Source: Ulvibacterium sp965228935
GTDB lineage: Bacteria; Bacteroidota; Bacteroidia; Flavobacteriales; Flavobacteriaceae
Direction: 5' to 3'
Length of the DNA stretch: 64,000 bases
NCBI RefSeq assembly: GCF_965228935.1
Contig: NZ_OZ245846.1
Span: 3,472,001-3,536,000 of the forward strand
Under the pieces are notes generated by a model. The model saw nothing but the letters and a program-made list of their open reading frames with translations. It was not told the origin of the DNA and made no database searches. Positions 24,439 to 32,120 of the stretch are shown piece after piece. The translations under genes and the position numbers were made by a program. Numbering within the stretch: the stretch's first letter is position 1; the number at the start of each line of letters is the position of its first letter.

Positions 24439-25428
24439 TTATCGTGGAATTTTATCTTTTACTTTGTTAAACTCCCATTTAAAATTGTCATCTAGTAGAC
24501 TTCTGAAATCAGTCAGCATATAATTCTTATATATACGATCTTCTGGATTTAAGTTTTTCCAGAAAATGATATTTTTTTTAATGTCCCCATACTTGGAAAT
24601 AGACACATTGAATTTTCCATTTTCTATATTGTAGTTTTCTAATTCAACAATATAGAATCTTTGTACTCTCATCATATTATCAACAAAGTTTGGGTTAATT
24701 GCCATATTTACTCCTTTGTACTGTGTTTGAATACTTGGGTACATTAAAATATCTGTTGCTAAATTATGTTTAGCGTTTAATGTTCGATGAGCAATACTTG
24801 CAGATAAGGCATAGCTTTCATCACTTATGAATACTGAATGAAGAAATTTTAAATATTCCAGCAATCCAGCCTTTCTTTCTCTATCAAGTTTATTCTCAAA
24901 TGGCTCATCTAATTGGTCTATTTCTGCGTTTTTCAATACTCCGTAATAATTGTCTCGATGAAGTTCGGTTTGCAAAAAAGTCTGGAAAGCAAACTGTTCG
25001 TCAGAATTAATTAACTCCCATTTTGAAATACAAAATTTTCTTTGTTTGTAATCAGTGTTCCTAACAACTTCCATTAAAGCTGTCATTGGATTGTCAGAAC
25101 AATAGAAAACAGGGCTTTTTGGGAAATTGCAACGATTAAATCCCGTTAAGTTTATTGGCGGATAACTATGTTCAGAAAATTGGCTGATATTTGTAAAAGA
25201 ATTTACTTCTCTAACTCGAAATATTGGAAGTTTAAATTCTTCAGGTTTGAATAGTTTGAAGATGTTAGGTAGAATTTTAAATTCTTGAAAAAATATTCCC
25301 TCGACTTCTTTTAAGAAATCATCAGCGTTTTTATAATCCGAAATTCTTGGCCAATCAACTTTTTTCAATCTTTCGATTGCTACTTTTGTTTCATCTAGAG
25401 TGGGAAAGTCCTCAAAATTTTCGCTCAT
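24439..25428 (-). CDS. RES-domain protein (putative NAD+-consuming toxin fold)
   Basis: The 329-residue protein has a helical N-terminus (residues 1-65) and a RES domain. RES proteins carry conserved Arg, Glu and Ser and, in characterised toxins, degrade or phosphorolyse NAD+. Candidate residues are Arg71 in PIFRVREVNSF, Tyr109 and Glu120 in SPVFYCSDNPMTALMEVV (with NRCNFPKSP just before), and Ser232 in ILMYPSIQTQYKGVNMAINP. It is larger than the usual 150-230-residue Xre-RES toxins, with an insertion of about 90 residues between the Glu and Ser motifs. No Xre-type antitoxin gene lies beside it. The assignment rests on motif order, not on a profile search. Confidence 0.68.
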   Translation of the reverse strand: MSENFEDFPTLDETKVAIERLKKVDWPRISDYKNADDFLKEVEGIFFQEFKILPNIFKLFKPEEFKLPIFRVREVNSFTNISQFSEHSYPPINLTGFNRCNFPKSPVFYCSDNPMTALMEVVRNTDYKQRKFCISKWELINSDEQFAFQTFLQTELHRDNYYGVLKNAEIDQLDEPFENKLDRERKAGLLEYLKFLHSVFISDESYALSASIAHRTLNAKHNLATDILMYPSIQTQYKGVNMAINPNFVDNMMRVQRFYIVELENYNIENGKFNVSISKYGDIKKNIIFWKNLNPEDRIYKNYMLTDFRSLLDDNFKWEFNKVKDKIPR

Positions 25429-25540
25429 CTTCTTCTAATGTGACATAAATTGGGCTATTGGATATATATGTTTGCCGGTAATAGGATACCCTAAAAATCC
25501 TACAAAAAGTAAAGCGCACAAAATCCTATTGCAGGAATTG

Positions 25541-26788
25541 TCAAAAAGTTTTTAACCGCTTCGCTATGAAATGTATGCTTAGCAGAAGTACCAGAACAAA
25601 GAGATATTCCGTAAAGTAATTGTTTTCCCCCAGCCTCAATTTTTGGTAGATTTGAAAGCAAAAGAGATAGTTGAATAAGGTAAGTCCTAATAAAATAAGG
25701 ATGTGTCTATACTCTTTTGCGAGTTGGATATAGGTTTTCCATTGGACTAGAAGGAGCAATTCCTTGTCAAAAAGTTGGGCAAAGACCGGCCAGAGAAAAA
25801 ATAAGGGCAAGGCAAAGAGTCGGGCTTCCCGAGCAAAGGAAGTCAGGAATACCAAGGGGGTATTTAAGGCTACGGTCAACAAAAAGGCATGGAGCCATTT
25901 TTTCTGATACGCAGAAACCGTTTTTCTTTTTAAAACTACAACGGTCAAATAAAGAAAAGGCCCTAGGGTCAGGAATAGTGAGGTCAGGGATTCCACTGTG
26001 TTTTTGGGATTTTCAAAATTCTCCAGAAAACAGCCAAAACGGGAGTTCATTTCATTTTGGGTAACGCCCCATAAGTCGTGCGATTCTAGGTAGTAGCCAA
26101 TAAAAAGCCCGTAGAGCAGTAGGGGTAAAAACAAAACGGCAAATTGCTGTAAAGGGGTATGGGATGGTTTCTTTTCTGGACAAAAGAAGAAAAGGGCCGG
26201 GAGCAACAATACCGAGGTTTCCCGACATATCAAAGCTAGGGTAAAGAAGGGCACATAGAACCACCATCTCCCTAAGACAAAGGCCCATAAGGCCAATAGG
26301 ATCAGGCAATACTGCAAGGGTTCGTCATAACTAAAGACCGGTGGAAAAAAGCTAAACAGCACCGAGAAGCTCAAAAAATAAACCGTCATGTTCAACAATC
26401 CATGTTTTTGGCTCGCATGCAATGCCCTGGACAGGATGTAGAGGAGAACACCACTACAGAACAGCAAGATAAAATTGACCCAGACAAAGGCTTGTCCCAA
26501 GGGGATATCAAAAAGCTGCGTTGTGGTTTCAATAAGACTGCTTGTTAAGGGTCTTCGGGCAAAAGGAGCGAATTCCTGGTGGTATCGGATTTGGGATTTG
26601 AGGAAGACCAGGGAAAGTCGGTCGTTGTTCTCGTTCAACATACTGTCCACATTCGGGGTCATATGAATCTGGTAAATGAACAAGGTAAACGAAAGCGACA
26701 ATATCCAAGGCAGGCCCTTGGAAAGTATGGGTGGTATGGTTACTTTTCGGAACAACCGCAACGATTTTGTTCCCATGAAAATAGGCAT
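25541..26788 (-). CDS. Polytopic membrane protein of unknown function (glycosyltransferase-39-like topology)
   Basis: The protein, about 415 residues long, has roughly ten membrane spans. A loop between the first two spans holds MLNENNDRLSLVFLKSQIRYHQEFAPFARRPLTSSL. This periplasmic loop with an acidic pair and an RRPL motif recalls GT-C-fold mannosyl/arabinosyl transferases and related O-antigen-type proteins, but the similarity is weak. A cytoplasmic stretch is basic (KRKTVSAYQKKWLHAF). The frame extends to an ATG at 26830 immediately beside a repeat element. The ATG at 26788 (MPIFMGTKSL) avoids this and is preferred. It lies upstream of the AT-rich island, but with base composition closer to the chromosome. 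Confidence 0.7.
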   Translation of the reverse strand: MPIFMGTKSLRLFRKVTIPPILSKGLPWILSLSFTLFIYQIHMTPNVDSMLNENNDRLSLVFLKSQIRYHQEFAPFARRPLTSSLIETTTQLFDIPLGQAFVWVNFILLFCSGVLLYILSRALHASQKHGLLNMTVYFLSFSVLFSFFPPVFSYDEPLQYCLILLALWAFVLGRWWFYVPFFTLALICRETSVLLLPALFFFCPEKKPSHTPLQQFAVLFLPLLLYGLFIGYYLESHDLWGVTQNEMNSRFGCFLENFENPKNTVESLTSLFLTLGPFLYLTVVVLKRKTVSAYQKKWLHAFLLTVALNTPLVFLTSFAREARLFALPLFFLWPVFAQLFDKELLLLVQWKTYIQLAKEYRHILILLGLTLFNYLFCFQIYQKLRLGENNYFTEYLFVLVLLLSIHFIAKRLKTF

Positions 26789-26833
26789 TTTGGAAATGGT
26801 AATCCTACGTAACCCCAAAACACATGACATATA

Positions 26834-26888
26834 TGTTCCTTCCCCTCTCAGGGGAAGGTGTCACGCTTAAGGCGTGACGGAAGGGGTA
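26834..26888 (+). repeat. Dispersed palindromic repeat, copy A
   Basis: The unit holds two hairpins, CCTTCCCC/GGGGAAGG (26838-26858) and GTCACGC/GCGTGAC (26860-26878), then GGAAGGGG, which can pair again with the first arm. Copies B, C and D in this window share the order and the orientation. Confidence 0.85.
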
Positions 26889-26900
26889 GCTTTACGTTCA

Positions 26901-27017
26901 TTTCTTTGCTTGTACAAAGAAACGAACCAAAGAAAGTACACTTCTCCCCAGGAATTTTCGCGCCTTGCACAGCGCAAACCGGTATCGAAACTTCGCCAAA
27001 AACGATTATATCGTTTT
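26901..27017. repeat. Region of inverted repeats between repeat copies A and B
   Basis: TTTCTTTG (26901-26908) and CAAAGAAA (26915-26922) form a perfect 8-bp stem, with a further direct copy AAAGAAA just downstream. AAAACGAT/ATCGTTTT (26999-27017) forms a second stem. I recall the first motif as a recurrent intergenic element in this phylum. No gene is supported here: all open frames are repeat-driven. Confidence 0.5.
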
Positions 27018-27098
27018 CGGTGCCATTCGAAGCTTTCTCTACCTATTCTTGGGAGAAGATTCCTCTCGAATGCTTCCATAGTTTTTTGATTCTTTATA

Positions 27099-27150
27099 TG
27101 TTCCTTCCCCTGTCAGGGGCAGGTGTCCGCTATAGCGCGACGGAAGGGGT
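27099..27150 (+). repeat. Dispersed palindromic repeat, copy B
   Basis: It has the same order of elements as copy A (CCTTCCCC at 27103-27110, then GGGGCAGG, a GTCCGC/GCGCGAC arm pair and GGAAGGGG). Several substitutions have weakened both stems, so it is the most diverged of the three clustered copies. Confidence 0.75.
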
Positions 27151-27219
27151 CGTGCCTATATGTAAACAATAGTACTTTCAAGCAAATGGGAAACCGTGGC
27201 TTGACCCGCCCCGTCTTCC

Positions 27220-27242
27220 CGTTCCGCCCTTGGCGGAACGGA
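27220..27242. repeat. Perfect 10-bp palindrome CCGTTCCGCC/GGCGGAACGG
   Basis: Two perfect 10-bp arms flank a 3-base loop (CTT). It sits directly before a terminator-like hairpin. It is GC-rich compared with the surrounding intergenic DNA. Confidence 0.7.
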
Positions 27243-27281
27243 AGCCACCCCTCCCTTAAAAGGGTGGGGAGCTTTTTTTTG
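27243..27281 (+). terminator. Terminator-like hairpin in the repeat mosaic
   Basis: AAGC plus CCCCTCCC pairs with GGGTGGGG plus GCTT, with one T-T mismatch, followed by eight T. There is no plus-strand gene directly before it, so it may belong to a mobile repeat unit rather than end a transcript. Confidence 0.5.
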
Positions 27282-27310
27282 TTTTCATATTTTGAATTCT
27301 GATTTAAAAT

Positions 27311-27365
27311 GCTCCTTCCCCTTGAGAGGGGAAGGTGTTACGCTTTCAGCGTGACGGAAGGGGTA
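27311..27365 (+). repeat. Dispersed palindromic repeat, copy C
   Basis: CCTTCCCC (27314-27321) pairs with GGGGAAGG, followed by GTTACGC/GCGTGAC arms and GGAAGGGG. It ends 38 bases before the -7 box of the permease operon. Confidence 0.85.
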
Positions 27366-27403
27366 ATTTGTACCAACCCGCTAGACTATTGCCCATTTTC
27401 TTT

Positions 27404-27411
27404 TACTTTTG
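27404..27411 (+). promoter_or_regulatory. Candidate -7 box of the gamma-glutamylation operon
   Basis: TACTTTTG matches TAnnTTTG and lies 48 bases before the permease ATG. A repeat element lies directly upstream. Confidence 0.5.
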
Positions 27412-27459
27412 TCGCGATGGCGACTCACGCCAATACCTTAAGCCACCCAAAAAATAGAT

Positions 27460-28773
27460 ATGGAGAAAGTCCGATTGAAAAGAGCATTGAATCCCTTGAT
27501 GCTCTGGGGACTTGGGGTGGGCTACGTCATCTCGGGAATGTATTTCGGATGGAACCTAGGCCTTGCCGAGGGAGGTACCTATGGCCTGGCCATTGCCACG
27601 GCCTTTATCATTCTTATGTACGTTACCTTCACCTTCAGCTATACCGAAATGGCCTGTGCCATACCCAAGGCAGGAGGCGCTTTTGAATATGCCCATCGTG
27701 GGCTAGGCAAGCATTTGGGGTTTATTGCCGGTATTGCCCAGAATATCGAATTTATCTTTGCCCCGCCGGCCATAGCGGCCGCTATTGGCGCGTATCTCAA
27801 TCTGGTGTATCCCACGATCGACATCATGGTTTTTGCTATCGGGGCTTACCTGATTTTTACCATCATCAACGTCCTCGGGGTTAAGCTTGCTGCCTCCTTT
27901 GAATTGGTCGTGACCATTTTGGCGGTACTGGAACTCTTGATATTTGCCGGGGTCACCCTTCCGGAATTCGAGATGGCCAACCTAAGCATGAATCCGCTCC
28001 CCAATGGTTATGAGGGGATTTTTGCCGCGATACCTTTTGCCATTTGGTTTTTTCTGGCCATAGAAGGGGTGGCTAATGTGGCGGAGGAAGCAATTAATCC
28101 CCAACGCAGTATTCTGATCGGGTTTGGGTCGGCCATAGCGACTTTGGTCTTTCTTTGTGTATTGACCTTTGTTTCCGCGGTAGGCGTCGCAGGTTGGGAA
28201 GCGGTGGTCTATCCGGAGGGGAGTGATATGCCCTCGGATTCACCCTTGCCCTTGGCCCTTTCCCAAATAGTGGATAGTGGACATTTTCTGTATAAACTCT
28301 TGATCGGCATTGGACTTCTAGGCCTGATCGCCTCTTTTCATGGCATTATTTTGGCCGGTGGCCGTGCCACATTTGAATTTGGTCGAAGGGGTTATGCCCC
28401 AAAGCCTTTGGGAAAGGTACAATCGCGTTTTAGGACACCTGCAAATGCTTTGGTCTTTAATACCGCCATTGGTATTATAGCCTTATTTACGGGGGCTACG
28501 GGAGAAATCATTACCATTGCCTGTTTTGGAGCCTTGGGACTGTACGTGGTATCCATGTGTTCTTTTTTCGCGTTGCGTAAAAAGGAACCGGACATGGAAC
28601 GTCCCTTTAAAGTGCCCCTGTTCCCGTTTTTCCCAATGGTCGCCTTGGTAATTTCCGTGGTTGCCCTGGTGGCCATGAGCTATTACAACCCGACCTTGGC
28701 GGCTATATTTTTTGGTATTGTAGGGCTATCCTATATTTTCTTTCTACTCTTTCTCAATAAAAAAATGGAATGA
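27460..28773 (+). CDS. APC-family permease, ethanolamine-permease type
   Basis: This inner-membrane importer has 437 residues and about twelve membrane spans. The N-terminal block LMLWGLGVGYVISGMYFGWNLGLAEGG closely resembles ethanolamine permeases of the amino acid-polyamine-cation family. It is followed by YTEMACAIPKAGGAFEYAHRGLG and the loop segment AIEGVANVAEEAINPQRSI. It is the first gene of a same-strand run with a gamma-glutamyl ligase, alcohol dehydrogenase, hydrolase and aldehyde dehydrogenase, which fits import of an amino alcohol. Classical ethanolamine ammonia-lyase genes (eutBC) are absent from the window. The substrate is inferred from family resemblance and neighbours. Confidence 0.85.
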   Translation: MEKVRLKRALNPLMLWGLGVGYVISGMYFGWNLGLAEGGTYGLAIATAFIILMYVTFTFSYTEMACAIPKAGGAFEYAHRGLGKHLGFIAGIAQNIEFIFAPPAIAAAIGAYLNLVYPTIDIMVFAIGAYLIFTIINVLGVKLAASFELVVTILAVLELLIFAGVTLPEFEMANLSMNPLPNGYEGIFAAIPFAIWFFLAIEGVANVAEEAINPQRSILIGFGSAIATLVFLCVLTFVSAVGVAGWEAVVYPEGSDMPSDSPLPLALSQIVDSGHFLYKLLIGIGLLGLIASFHGIILAGGRATFEFGRRGYAPKPLGKVQSRFRTPANALVFNTAIGIIALFTGATGEIITIACFGALGLYVVSMCSFFALRKKEPDMERPFKVPLFPFFPMVALVISVVALVAMSYYNPTLAAIFFGIVGLSYIFFLLFLNKKME

Positions 28774-28868
28774 GCTTCCTGTAACGTTCGGTTTTTTGGC
28801 GTAAAGTGATATTTTTATACCGTAGTGCTAGGTAGCGAGGCGCGTTAAAACTTTCAGAATCACTTCTC

Positions 28869-30227
28869 ATGGACAAAGACCAGATTATCAATGTAATACA
28901 GGAAGGAAAGTATACCAAGGTAAAGGTGGCCCTGGTGGACATTGATGGAATATTACGAGGTAAGTATATGCATCGGGACAAGTTTTTGTCGGCTGTCGAC
29001 AATGGATTCGGTTTTTGCTCTGTGGTATTTGGATGGGACATGGAGGATAAGGACTATACCAATGATATCAAAGTAACGGGTTGGCATACAGGTTATGGCG
29101 ATTTTGACGCCAGGGTGGATTTAAACACTTTTCGTACCATCCCCTGGGAGAAGGATACACCTTTTTTCTTGGTGGATTTTAAAAGCGATAAAGCCGAGGA
29201 TTTGGCGATGTGCCCCAGAAGTCTGCTTCGAAAAGTTATAGCCCAAGCTCGGGATATGGACTTTACACCCATGTTCTCACAGGAATTTGAGTGGTTCAAC
29301 TATCGTAAAACCTCGGATTCCCTTAATGAAAAGGGATACCGGGACGTACAGCCATTGACTCCCGGAATGTTCGGGTATTCCATTTTGCGAATGTCGGAAA
29401 ATCACGAGTATTTTAACGACCTGTTCCACCTATTGGAAGCCTTTGGAGTGCCTTTGGAGGGTTTGCATACCGAAACGGGACCCGGGGTCACTGAGGCCGC
29501 TATTCAGTATAGTGGAATTTTAGAGGCCGCCGATAGGGCCGTTCTATTTAAAAGCGCGGTAAAGGAAATAGGGTATCGGCATGGGATTATCCCCAGTTTT
29601 ATGGCCAAACAGACGAGTACCCTTCCCGGATGTGGGGGGCATATCCATCAGAGCCTTTGGAATTCAACAAGAAAAGAGAACTTGTTTTATGACGAAAAGG
29701 CGGTGGATGGCATGAGCCCCTTGATGAAACATTTTTTGGCCGGTCAATTAAAGTGTCTTCCGGAAATATTGCCCATGTTCGCACCCACCATTAATAGTTT
29801 CAAACGATTGGTCATCGGCGCTTGGGCCCCGATCAATCAAACTTGGGGGCATGATAATAGAACCTGTTCCCTAAGGGTTTTGTCTTCGAATAGGAAATCG
29901 ACCCGCATTGAACATCGGGTGGTGGGATCCGATGTAAATCCCTATTTGGCCATGGCCGCTTGTCTTGCCAGCGGATTGTATGGCATTACACACCAGCTGA
30001 AATTGGATACTCCGGAAACCAAAGGCAATGGGTATGCGGTTAAAAAGGGCCTATTACCCACTAATCTATGGGAGGCCTCCCAAAGGATGAAAAGGTCAAA
30101 AATTGCGAAGGAGCTTTTTGGGGACGATTTTGTAGATCATTTTACAAAAACCCGGGAATGGGAGTGGCAACAGTTTTCGGGGGAGGTTACCGATTGGGAA
30201 ACCAAACGCTATTTCGAAATTATCTAA
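28869..30227 (+). CDS. Glutamine-synthetase-like gamma-glutamyl amine ligase
   Basis: The 452-residue enzyme has the glutamine synthetase fold: an N-terminal beta-grasp domain (KVKVALVDIDGILRGKYMHR) and a catalytic domain. The metal- and ATP-site motifs are CGGHIHQSLWN, PTINSFKRLVIGAWAP and the arginine segment STRIEHRVVGSDVNPYLAMAA. Genuine GlnA sequences have NSYKRLVPG and a FDGSS flap that I do not see here. This departure and the neighbours point to ligation of glutamate to an amine (compare PuuA, gamma-glutamylputrescine synthetase, and IpuC) instead of ammonia. The next start codon follows the stop after 1 base. Ethanolamine is the most likely acceptor, by inference. Confidence 0.85.
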   Translation: MDKDQIINVIQEGKYTKVKVALVDIDGILRGKYMHRDKFLSAVDNGFGFCSVVFGWDMEDKDYTNDIKVTGWHTGYGDFDARVDLNTFRTIPWEKDTPFFLVDFKSDKAEDLAMCPRSLLRKVIAQARDMDFTPMFSQEFEWFNYRKTSDSLNEKGYRDVQPLTPGMFGYSILRMSENHEYFNDLFHLLEAFGVPLEGLHTETGPGVTEAAIQYSGILEAADRAVLFKSAVKEIGYRHGIIPSFMAKQTSTLPGCGGHIHQSLWNSTRKENLFYDEKAVDGMSPLMKHFLAGQLKCLPEILPMFAPTINSFKRLVIGAWAPINQTWGHDNRTCSLRVLSSNRKSTRIEHRVVGSDVNPYLAMAACLASGLYGITHQLKLDTPETKGNGYAVKKGLLPTNLWEASQRMKRSKIAKELFGDDFVDHFTKTREWEWQQFSGEVTDWETKRYFEII

Positions 30228-30228
30228 T

Positions 30229-31377
30229 ATGGATGTAAATCAAGTTTACAGCTTCAATTTTCCTGCTCCCATACGGTTTGGTCCGGGTGCCAGCAAGGAG
30301 TTGGCGGATTATTTAAAAAATCATGCCCTTTCAAGACCTTTACTGGTAACGGATGGCACCGTTTCCCAACTGCCTTTTTTTAAGGACATACAACAGGATT
30401 TGGAACAAAAAGTATTAAGCGTACAGGTATTTAATGAGATGCATAAAAATCCTGTAAAATCCGATGTGCTTAAGGGCGGAGAGGCCTATCATGAAACCGA
30501 TCGGGATTGTATTGTTGGGATAGGCGGAGGTGTGGCATTGGACGTGGCACGGGCCATTGCGCTACGAATTTTCCATAAGCGGGATTTGTTCGATTACGAC
30601 GATTTAATTGGAGGGGATAAATATGTAACCGAAGAAGTCCCCCATTTTGTAACTATTCCCACTACGGCGGGAACCGGAAGCGAAGTTGGGCGAAGTGCCA
30701 TAATTTCAGAGGACGAGTCCAAAAAGAAAAGAATCCTTTTTAGCCCCAAATTGATGGCGAAAATGGTTTTTGCCGACCCTTTGCTCACTATGGAATTGCC
30801 TCCATTTGTTACGGCGGCCACGGGGATGGATGCTTTGACCCATAATATGGAAGCGTACCTGGCCAAAAATTTTCATCCGATGTGCGATGGTATTGCCCTA
30901 GAAGGCATACGATTGATTTCCGATTCGTTGGAAATAGCAACGCACAGGCCTGATGTTACATCTAGGGCCAAAATGTTGTTGGCCTCTTTAATGGGGGCCG
31001 TAGCTTTTCAAAAAGGCCTAGGGGTGGTACACAGCCTGGCACATCCGCTTTCCAGCCTTTTGGATACGCATCATGGTTTGGCTAATGCGGTTAATCTGCC
31101 GTATGGTATGCAATTTAATTATGAGGGGTGTGAAGACCGATTTGATAAAATGGCCGATGCCTTTGGATTGGGAAACAAACAGGGAAATAGGGTAGTGCAG
31201 CATCTTTTTGAAATGAACGATACATTGAACCTGCCGATCAAACTATCCGATATCGGTGTCACCCAAGAACACATTGCACAACTATCGGGCCTGGCCGAAG
31301 CGGACTTTTGTCATCCAAATAATCCAAGACCCGTAACAAAAGAAGATTTCAAAATGCTTTATACACAAGCTTTATGA
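30229..31377 (+). CDS. Iron-dependent alcohol dehydrogenase
   Basis: The 382-residue dehydrogenase belongs to the iron-containing (type III) family. The nucleotide-binding part has VGIGGGVALDVARAIALR and PTTAGTGSEVGRSAIIS. The metal ligands lie in FADPLLT (Asp), MDALTHNMEAYLAKN (His), HSLAHPLS (His) and THHGLANAVNLPYGM (His). It takes the place occupied by the amine oxidase PuuB in the putrescine pathway, which implies that the gamma-glutamylated compound carries an alcohol and not a second amine. The product would be an aldehyde for the enzyme at 32117. Its stop overlaps the next start (ATGA). Confidence 0.93.
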   Translation: MDVNQVYSFNFPAPIRFGPGASKELADYLKNHALSRPLLVTDGTVSQLPFFKDIQQDLEQKVLSVQVFNEMHKNPVKSDVLKGGEAYHETDRDCIVGIGGGVALDVARAIALRIFHKRDLFDYDDLIGGDKYVTEEVPHFVTIPTTAGTGSEVGRSAIISEDESKKKRILFSPKLMAKMVFADPLLTMELPPFVTAATGMDALTHNMEAYLAKNFHPMCDGIALEGIRLISDSLEIATHRPDVTSRAKMLLASLMGAVAFQKGLGVVHSLAHPLSSLLDTHHGLANAVNLPYGMQFNYEGCEDRFDKMADAFGLGNKQGNRVVQHLFEMNDTLNLPIKLSDIGVTQEHIAQLSGLAEADFCHPNNPRPVTKEDFKMLYTQAL

Positions 31378-32120
31378 TTAAAATAGGAATCTCTGCCTGT
31401 TTTTTATATCCCGATGGGAATCGAACCGTATTTGGGCCCAAATCCCTTACATATATGGAGAACGACATGGCGCAATATGTCACTCAAAAGGGCGTGTTAC
31501 CCGTCCTCATTCCCAATGTGAAAGAGGAATTGTTGCATGATATCCTATCGGAAATGGATGGATTTGTTTTTCAAGGGGGGAGCGACATAGCTCCGGAAAC
31601 CTATGGCGAAAAGCCTTTGGGCAAATGGAAAGGTGATGCCTATAGGGATCGGTACGAACTAAAAATGCTGGATTATGCCATTAAAAACTCCAGACCGGTC
31701 TTGGGTATTTGCCGGGGGTTGCAGTTGATGAATGTCTATTTTGGGGGAACCCTTTACCAAGATACGGTGACCCAAAACCAAGAGGCCATGGAACACCGCT
31801 CGGCACAATTGTACGATACCATAAAACACCCCATAGTATGGACAGAAGGCACCTTTCTGGCCCAACGCTACGGCAATACAAAGGATTCTTATGTGAACAC
31901 CGTGCATCATCAGGCGGTTAAGGATTTGGGAGACCATTTGGAAGTGTACGCTACTGCACCCGACGGAATTATTGAGGCATTCGGATATACAAAAGAGCCC
32001 AATGGAAAGGTCATGGCAGTTCAGTGGCATCCCGAATTTTCCCATACCCTTAATGGGGAATTGATAGATGCCCATACGCTTTACGATGCGTTTCTAGAAC
32101 ATGTAAAAGACGAACAATGA
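31374..32120 (+). CDS. Class I glutamine-amidotransferase-like gamma-glutamyl hydrolase (PuuD type)
   Basis: The 248-residue protein belongs to peptidase family C26, like PuuD, which cuts gamma-glutamyl-GABA. The nucleophile cysteine is in GICRGLQLMNVYFGGTLYQD. The histidine and glutamate of the triad are in VMAVQWHPEFSHT, and FVFQGGSDIAPETYGE forms the oxyanion region. In this operon it should release glutamate from the oxidised gamma-glutamyl compound and so regenerate the glutamate used by the ligase. It overlaps both neighbours by four bases (ATGA), so translation is coupled. Its position in front of the aldehyde dehydrogenase does not follow reaction order. Confidence 0.92.
   Translation: MIKIGISACFLYPDGNRTVFGPKSLTYMENDMAQYVTQKGVLPVLIPNVKEELLHDILSEMDGFVFQGGSDIAPETYGEKPLGKWKGDAYRDRYELKMLDYAIKNSRPVLGICRGLQLMNVYFGGTLYQDTVTQNQEAMEHRSAQLYDTIKHPIVWTEGTFLAQRYGNTKDSYVNTVHHQAVKDLGDHLEVYATAPDGIIEAFGYTKEPNGKVMAVQWHPEFSHTLNGELIDAHTLYDAFLEHVKDEQ

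Noticed and set aside
26858..27172. Plus- and minus-strand open frames in the repeat mosaic
   Set aside because: They lie wholly in palindromic repeats, differ in both frames and carry no family resemblance.
27309..27686. Open frame overlapping repeat copy C and the permease start
   Set aside because: It begins in a repeat and runs out of frame through the permease gene.
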